From the NCBI GenBank assembly GCA_002726335.1, contig PBSR01000275.1, positions 39,074-103,073 of the forward strand: DNA of 64,000 nt, given 5' to 3'. The position numbers and the translations under genes were made by a program. This DNA comes from Gemmatimonadaceae bacterium (lineage in GTDB: Bacteria; Latescibacterota; UBA2968; UBA8231). Shown one piece after another: positions 61,008 through 64,000 of this stretch; within the stretch, counting starts at the first letter, position 1, and each line of letters opens with the position of its first letter. The notes under the pieces are model-generated. The model saw only the letters and a program-made list of their open reading frames with translations, was not told where the DNA came from and did no database searches.

Positions 61008-62396
61008 TCAGCTGGCCTTCTTGATCCGCGCGGCGTAGAGGTCGGACAGGTGCTCCTTGACCTGCTCCTCGAGCTCCTCGTCGGTGATGGCACTCATGCG
61101 GCTGTGGACCTCGTACTGGTCCATCACCCAGCGTGCCACCTTGTGTACCTTGATCTTCGACAGCTTCTGATCTCCCTCGAGACCGAGGAAGTTGTTCACC
61201 CACAGGGCGACGCCATCGACACCCGACTTGTCGGTGATGGACACCCTTGGCGGCCGCCCGAACAACTCGGTGGTGTCGAAGATGTTGTAGATCCGTTCGT
61301 CGGCACGCAGACCACCGGCATGGATACCCGCCCGTGTGGTGTTGAAGTCGCGACCGACGAATGGATAGTTGTGGGCGATGTCGACACCGATGGACGCCAT
61401 ATAGTCGGCCAACTCCTGGATCATCCGGGTGTCGATGCCACACAGATCACCATGGAGGGCGATATACTCGATCAGCGCACCCTCCAGAGGCGGATTGCCG
61501 GTGCGCTCGCCGAAGCCGAAGAGTGTCGTGTTCACCGCGTTGCAGCCGTACAGCCACGCCGATGCACCGTTGATGTGAACCTTGTGGAAGTCGTTGTGGC
61601 CGTGCCACTCCAGGCAGTCTGACGGTATGCCGATGTCGTGTGTCATGCGGTGGATCATCTTCGGAATCGACCGCGGCAACTTGACCCCGGGAGTGGACAC
61701 GCCGAAACCCATGGTGTCACACAGGCGGATCTTGACATGCATGTCCGCCGGCACCTGCTCAGAACGACGCTTCAGCTCCGACACGTAGGGCATGACGAAG
61801 CCGTCGAAGTCGGCCCTTGTCACATCCTCCAGATGCACACGAGGCCGGATGCCCGCCTCCCAGGCCGCGTCGATGACCTCGATGTAGTCGTCGAAGGCCT
61901 TGCGACGATCCTTCTTCAGCTTGTAGAAGATGTGGTAGTCCGAGGAAGGTGTCAGCATCCCCGTCTCCTTCACCTCCGCTTCCTTCACGAGACGGAAATC
62001 TCCCTTGTCCGCACGGATCCAGGAGGTCACCTCCGGAAACTTGTGCCCCAGGGCACGGCAGTCGTCCAGGGCCTTGCGATCGTTGGCCGTATACAGGAAG
62101 AACTCGGTCTGCCGGATGACCCCGTTGGGCCCCCCCAGCTTCGCCATCATGTCGAACAGCTTGACCTGCTGCTCCACGGTATACGGAGGTCGCGCCTGCT
62201 GTCCGTCACGGAAGGTCGTGTCGGTGACCACCAGATCCCGCTGCAGCGCCTCCGCCGGATCGAAGCAGACCTGCTTGCCATCGATCTGTTCGACCAGCGG
62301 CCCGTCGAACTGAATCCTCGGTGGCCGCGAATAGTCAAACATCTCATCGAGCAGGTTGGGCTCAGCCGTCTCCTGCAATTCAAACTTCGTCGTCAT
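61008..62396 (-). CDS. Pyruvate carboxyltransferase (HMGL-like) domain protein, isopropylmalate/homocitrate/citramalate synthase family
   Basis: 462 aa. TIM barrel with VVTDTTFRDGQQARPPYT (catalytic Arg and metal Asp), RPRVHLEDVTRADFDGF, LCDTMGFGV, and metal-binding H-x-H in LEWHGHNDFHK, plus NTTLFGFGERTGNPPLE; C-terminal AGIHAGGLRADERIYNIFDT is also typical. There is no LeuA regulatory domain, so it is not a classical LeuA; a homocitrate, citramalate or re-citrate synthase-like reaction is possible. It is cotranscribed with an acyl carrier protein (12 bases) and nagB. Confidence 0.8.
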   Translation of the reverse strand: MTTKFELQETAEPNLLDEMFDYSRPPRIQFDGPLVEQIDGKQVCFDPAEALQRDLVVTDTTFRDGQQARPPYTVEQQVKLFDMMAKLGGPNGVIRQTEFFLYTANDRKALDDCRALGHKFPEVTSWIRADKGDFRLVKEAEVKETGMLTPSSDYHIFYKLKKDRRKAFDDYIEVIDAAWEAGIRPRVHLEDVTRADFDGFVMPYVSELKRRSEQVPADMHVKIRLCDTMGFGVSTPGVKLPRSIPKMIHRMTHDIGIPSDCLEWHGHNDFHKVHINGASAWLYGCNAVNTTLFGFGERTGNPPLEGALIEYIALHGDLCGIDTRMIQELADYMASIGVDIAHNYPFVGRDFNTTRAGIHAGGLRADERIYNIFDTTELFGRPPRVSITDKSGVDGVALWVNNFLGLEGDQKLSKIKVHKVARWVMDQYEVHSRMSAITDEELEEQVKEHLSDLYAARIKKAS

Positions 62397-62408
62397 CTTC
62401 TCTACTCC

Positions 62409-62651
62409 TCAGTCCAGATGCTTCCCAATGAAATCGATCGCCCCACCCACATCCTGCACACCGAGGGCTTCATCCTCATCCATCTCGATGTCGAACTCCT
62501 CTTCGAACCCCGCCATCAACTCCACCGATTGCACGGATTCAGCGCCAAGGTCGGCGGAAAACGAGTGGCTCTCCTCGATCTGACCGGTGTCGATCTTGAG
62601 AACGTTGGCTATCACCTTGTAGACGCGTGCCTTGACGTCGTCCCTGTCCAT
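62409..62651 (-). CDS. Acyl carrier protein
   Basis: 80 aa, ATG at 62651. Four-helix ACP: VKARVYKVIANVLKID, the phosphopantetheine Ser39 in DLGAESVQSVELMAGFEEEFDIEM. In housekeeping AcpP the motif is D-S-L; here it is E-S-V, which suggests a specialised ACP. No fatty-acid synthesis genes are nearby; neighbours are an HMGL-like synthase and nagB. Confidence 0.85.
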   Translation of the reverse strand: MDRDDVKARVYKVIANVLKIDTGQIEESHSFSADLGAESVQSVELMAGFEEEFDIEMDEDEALGVQDVGGAIDFIGKHLD

Positions 62652-62664
62652 CCTGTCTCCCTCT

Positions 62665-63417
62665 CTACTTCGATGTGAGCTTCGACGCCGCACCAGCGTC
62701 GATGATGAAAGTGCAGTCGGCGTGATCCTGCAGCAGGCTCGCCGGGCAGTCGACCGAAAACGGCCCTTCCACGGCAGCGGCGATGGCATCAGCCTTCTTC
62801 TCTCCGGTAGCCAGCAGAATCAGGGAGCTGGACTCACGGATGGTCCCGATGCCGGCCGACAGGGCGCAACGCGGCACCTCGGAGGCATCACTGAAGAAAC
62901 GGCCATCACTGTTGGATTCGATCGTCTCCTGGGTCAGACTGACGAGCCTCGTGCGGGAATCGACCGGACTGCCGGGCTCATTGAAGGCGATGTGCCCGTT
63001 GCCCCCGATGCCGAGAAGCCACAGATCGATGCCACCCACGGCGAGAATGCGATCCTCGAACGAGCGGCATTCAAGCTCGGGAAAACGCGCCTTGCCGTTG
63101 AGCACGTGCGTGTTCCAGGGGTTGATGTCGATATGCTGGAACAGCCGGTCGTTCATGAAATGGCGATAGCTCTGGTCGTGATCTCCGCCCAGGCCCCAAT
63201 ACTCATCGAGGTTGAAGGAGGTGACATCGGCAAAACTCAGTCCGGAGTCTCTGTGGAGACGGGCCATCTCGGCGTACGAGGCTTCCGGAGTGGATCCAGT
63301 GGCCAGGCCGATCACGGCATCCGGTTGGGCGCGGACGAGCTCGGCGAAGGCGGCAGCCGCCTGGATGGCGACGTCGGCGGCGTTGTCACAGATCTGCAGC
63401 TTGATGTTTCCTGCCAT
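62665..63417 (-). CDS. nagB: Glucosamine-6-phosphate deaminase
   Basis: 250 aa from the ATG at 63417. Converts glucosamine-6-P to fructose-6-P plus ammonia. IGLATGSTPEASYAEM (phosphate loop), TSFNLDEYWGL (Asp/Glu), LLGIGGNGHIAFNEPGSPVDSRTRLV (catalytic His and Glu) and LLATGEKKADAI are all present. The Asp before G-H of the E. coli enzyme is Asn, as in Gram-positive NagB. Start of a minus-strand operon that continues with ACP and the HMGL-like enzyme. Confidence 0.9.
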   Translation of the reverse strand: MAGNIKLQICDNAADVAIQAAAAFAELVRAQPDAVIGLATGSTPEASYAEMARLHRDSGLSFADVTSFNLDEYWGLGGDHDQSYRHFMNDRLFQHIDINPWNTHVLNGKARFPELECRSFEDRILAVGGIDLWLLGIGGNGHIAFNEPGSPVDSRTRLVSLTQETIESNSDGRFFSDASEVPRCALSAGIGTIRESSSLILLATGEKKADAIAAAVEGPFSVDCPASLLQDHADCTFIIDAGAASKLTSK

Positions 63418-63629
63418 GGGGTTGTGTGGCTGCCTCTTGATGGGGAGAGGGAGGAATGAGATCCGGCGCAAGACGCAGAAGATAATGTATCCCAGTAAAG
63501 AGTGAAAACCGCAAGCAGCTGCACGTGCCGGTTTGTTTGCGGCGCGTCTGACACCCGTCTACATTTTCGCCTTTCTACCAACAAATCCCTGCGTTTATTG
63601 ACACATAGCGCACTTCACGGAGCCCGTAG
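63418..63629. promoter_or_regulatory. Divergent regulatory region, nagB / DUF4954
   Basis: 212 bases without a gene. It is the least GC-rich stretch of the window end. A 6-base dyad CCGCAA (63509-63514) / TTGCGG (63537-63542) lies near its middle. A TTGACA at 63598-63603 on the plus strand has no -10 at 16-18 bases, so no promoter is called with confidence. Confidence 0.3.
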
Positions 63630-64000
63630 ATGAGCCAGCACCACCCCCTGTCGCCGGCCCAGATCCAGATCCTGGAGGGCAATGGCTGCCGCGCCGAAGA
63701 CTGGTCCCTCGTGATCGTGGCCGACGGCTTCGATCCGGCCCGGGTCCACCGCGTCCACTTTGTCGGCCAGGTGCGTCTCGGCTCGCTGTCCGGCCACGTG
63801 GAAGTCGAGGGTGGTCTGAAGCTGCCAGCCGGACTCGCCGATGCAACGATCGTCGACTGCGATCTCGGGGATGACCTGCTCGTGGAACGCGTCGGGGGAC
63901 ATCTGGCGAACTATGACATCGATGCGGGCGTGGTGATCACGGATGTGGGCACCGTCGTCACGCGCCCGGGGGCTACCTTCGGACATGGTGTCTGCGCCGA
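63630..64000 (+). CDS. DUF4954 protein, N-terminal part (runs off the window)
   Basis: Partial, ATG at 63630 after GGAG, 123 codons to the window edge. The product reads SPAQIQILEGNGCRAEDWSLVIVADGF, then VHFVGQVRLGSLSG, DATIVDCDLGDDLLVERVGGHLANYDID and RPGATFGHGV. The repeated short hydrophobic hexads are those of a left-handed beta-helix, and the start (L-E-x-x-G-C-x-A-x-D-W) matches the DUF4954 family found in Bacteroidetes and relatives, related to sugar-nucleotidyltransferase/acyltransferase helices. Neighbouring nagB suggests amino-sugar metabolism. Confidence 0.75.
   Translation, partial: MSQHHPLSPAQIQILEGNGCRAEDWSLVIVADGFDPARVHRVHFVGQVRLGSLSGHVEVEGGLKLPAGLADATIVDCDLGDDLLVERVGGHLANYDIDAGVVITDVGTVVTRPGATFGHGVCA

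Noticed and set aside
62920..63010. Loss of a catalytic Asp in NagB (Asn in G-I-G-G-N-G-H)
   Set aside because: Asn at this place is normal in Bacillus-type NagB proteins, so it is not a defect.
63598..63603. TTGACA as promoter of the DUF4954 gene
   Set aside because: No -10-like hexamer at 16-18 bases; the position 17 bases on reads AGCCCG and lies inside the ribosome-site region.
1..64000. tRNA, rRNA, CRISPR arrays, transposases or phage genes
   Set aside because: None seen: no repeat-spacer pattern, no transposase or integrase motifs, and gaps are too short for most RNA genes. A small RNA without strong structure could be missed by eye.

Overview
The window is about 64 kb of GC-rich bacterial DNA with short gaps, many start/stop overlaps (ATGA, GTGA, TTGA) and no rRNA, tRNA, CRISPR array or insertion sequence that I can see. 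The gene content points to an uncultured marine or sediment Gram-negative bacterium: an O-antigen or exopolysaccharide locus, lipoproteins, two formylglycine sulfatases, Gfo/Idh/MocA oxidoreductases, ThuA, a PhyH dioxygenase, URO-D-like methyltransferases and a DUF4954 protein. That mix is reminiscent of Latescibacterota or related FCB/Poribacteria-like lineages, but this is inference from gene content only.

Layout. (1) 1-14.7 kb: a surface polysaccharide cluster, nearly all on the minus strand, with glycosyltransferases, a lipid-linked glycosyltransferase, a DegT aminotransferase, a DUF3473-type polysaccharide deacetylase, a sugar epimerase, phosphomannomutase, flippase and O-antigen ligase/polymerase; a SixA-like phosphatase sits inside it on the opposite strand. 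(2) 14.8-17.4 kb, plus strand: a PtsN-like EIIA protein and a BatA-type membrane protein. (3) 17.4-31.65 kb, minus strand: one long aromatic amino-acid supra-operon, read as trpL leader - trpE - trpG - trpD - trpC - trpS - aroQ - tyrA - EPSP-synthase-like gene - 46-aa membrane peptide - aroE - argS - 59-aa zinc ribbon - aroK - aroB - rimO - DUF971. It starts with a sigma70-like promoter, a 26-codon leader peptide with four Trp codons and an intrinsic terminator, a classical transcription attenuator. (4) 31.8-43 kb: PhyH dioxygenase, TauE/SafE exporter, an ABC exporter pair, more glycan genes (including a GT2/nucleotide-binding fusion), RmlD, a DUF255-like lipoprotein, an aldo/keto reductase and a GT-C glycosyltransferase. 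(5) 43-58.3 kb: catabolic island with M14-like peptidase, sugar dehydrogenase, sulfatases, cupin, oxidoreductases, amidohydrolase, ThuA, a methyltransferase with a signal peptide, a VWA lipoprotein, an MFS transporter, a DUF3179 protein and two divergent URO-D-like enzymes. (6) 58.4-64 kb: a ferritin fragment, a NagB/PIG-L fusion, a pyruvate-carboxyltransferase-family enzyme, an acyl carrier protein, NagB and the start of a DUF4954 gene.

The most notable items are: a DUF3179 gene interrupted by an in-frame TGA exactly where the family has a conserved Cys, followed by a hairpin that fits a bacterial SECIS element (predicted selenoprotein); the trpL attenuator, whose leader is probably leaderless and which appears to control trpS and the shikimate genes as well; and an EPSP-synthase homologue in the operon that has lost nearly all known active-site residues.

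No stretch longer than 300 bases lacks a gene.
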